Shown here: positions 14,774-14,954 of the stretch, piece after piece
Layout of the letters: each line of letters opens with the position of its first letter
How positions within the stretch are numbered: the stretch's first letter is position 1
NCBI GenBank assembly: GCA_002731295.1
Contig: PCBE01000066.1
Coordinates: 28,782-43,735, forward strand
Source of the DNA: Acidiferrobacteraceae bacterium
GTDB taxonomy: Bacteria > Pseudomonadota > Gammaproteobacteria > Arenicellales > UBA868
DNA length: 14,954 nucleotides
Direction of reading: 5' to 3'
Notes under the pieces: generated by a model
What the model was told of the DNA's origin: nothing
Database searches by the model: none
Seen by the model: only the letters and a program-made list of their open reading frames with translations
Translations under genes and position numbers: made by a program

Positions 14774-14954
14774 ATGACCAAAAACAATCCATTGTTAGAT
14801 GTCGAAGGGCTGCCTCGTTTTGCAGCAATTCGTCCTGAACATGTCGGGCCGGCACTCGATGAATTGCTTGTTTTGAATCAAGCGGTTATCGGCCAGTTGG
14901 AAAACACAGCGAAGGACGATGCAGATTGGGATAGTTTTGCACAGCCCCTCGAAG
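14774..14954 (+). CDS. prlC: Oligopeptidase A, N-terminal part (cut by the window end)
   Basis: Only the first 60 codons are present. The N-terminus matches the oligopeptidase A pattern of the M3 metallopeptidase family: NPLL, then LPRFAAIRPEHVGPAL, then a W...QPLE segment near residues 52-60, very like E. coli PrlC/OpdA. The family degrades short peptides, including cleaved signal peptides, in the cytoplasm with a zinc HExxH site near residue 470, which lies beyond the window. The start is supported by TGAGG 7 bases before the ATG. M3 relatives such as peptidyl-dipeptidase Dcp are less likely because their N-termini differ. Confidence 0.88.
   Translation, partial: MTKNNPLLDVEGLPRFAAIRPEHVGPALDELLVLNQAVIGQLENTAKDDADWDSFAQPLE

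Noticed and set aside
14625..14855. Minus-strand frame spanning the gor start and the prlC start
   Set aside because: It overlaps two confident gene starts and the promoter region, and has no domain signal.

Overview
The window looks like a chromosomal piece of a gammaproteobacterium, probably free-living and perhaps marine. The clues are a glutathione reductase of exactly the E. coli type and length, a DjlA-type co-chaperone, an oligopeptidase A (PrlC) start, and a D-glutamate (dgcA-dgcN) pair of a kind I remember from marine proteobacteria. Base composition looks even throughout (mid-50s % GC by eye). I see no insertion sequence, integrase, phage gene, CRISPR array, tRNA or rRNA.

Layout from left to right. 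(1) 1-304: a short open stretch carrying only the N-terminal FAD-binding motif of a GlpD-like dehydrogenase, probably a gene remnant. (2) 308-2376, plus strand: dgcA and dgcN, overlapping by 7 bases; together they fit N-acetylation of D-glutamate followed by racemisation to N-acetyl-L-glutamate. (3) 2404-4152, minus: a soluble class III nucleotidyl cyclase fused to a TolB-like domain and TPR repeats, convergent with dgcN. (4) 4274-7867, minus: a very large ABC exporter with two membrane domains and two ATPase domains in one chain, resembling CydD fused to CydC. (5) 7868-8173: a 306-base divergent intergenic region. (6) 8174-9742, plus: a citramalate/isopropylmalate synthase whose pyruvate-pocket residues match the Leptospira citramalate synthase, convergent with (7) leuB-like 9765-10874, minus. 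(8) 11003-14628, minus: an NAD(P)-binding oxidoreductase with a C-terminal SAF domain, djlA and glutathione reductase, all in one orientation. (9) 14774 to the end, plus: the start of oligopeptidase A, divergent from gor.

How the genes relate. The synthase and the dehydrogenase can act in the same pathway: citramalate or isopropylmalate is isomerised by LeuCD (not in the window) and oxidised by LeuB, feeding isoleucine and/or leucine synthesis. The fused CydDC-like exporter and glutathione reductase both touch thiol redox balance, but they are not in one transcription unit and the link is only thematic. The remaining genes are independent housekeeping or accessory functions.

I do not see a clear new multi-gene system. 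The observations most worth following are the citramalate-type pocket of the synthase together with the atypical substrate loop of its neighbouring dehydrogenase, the cyclase with Asp/Arg in place of the usual Lys/Asp purine-reading pair, the fused CydDC-like exporter, and the SAF-domain oxidoreductase of unknown substrate.
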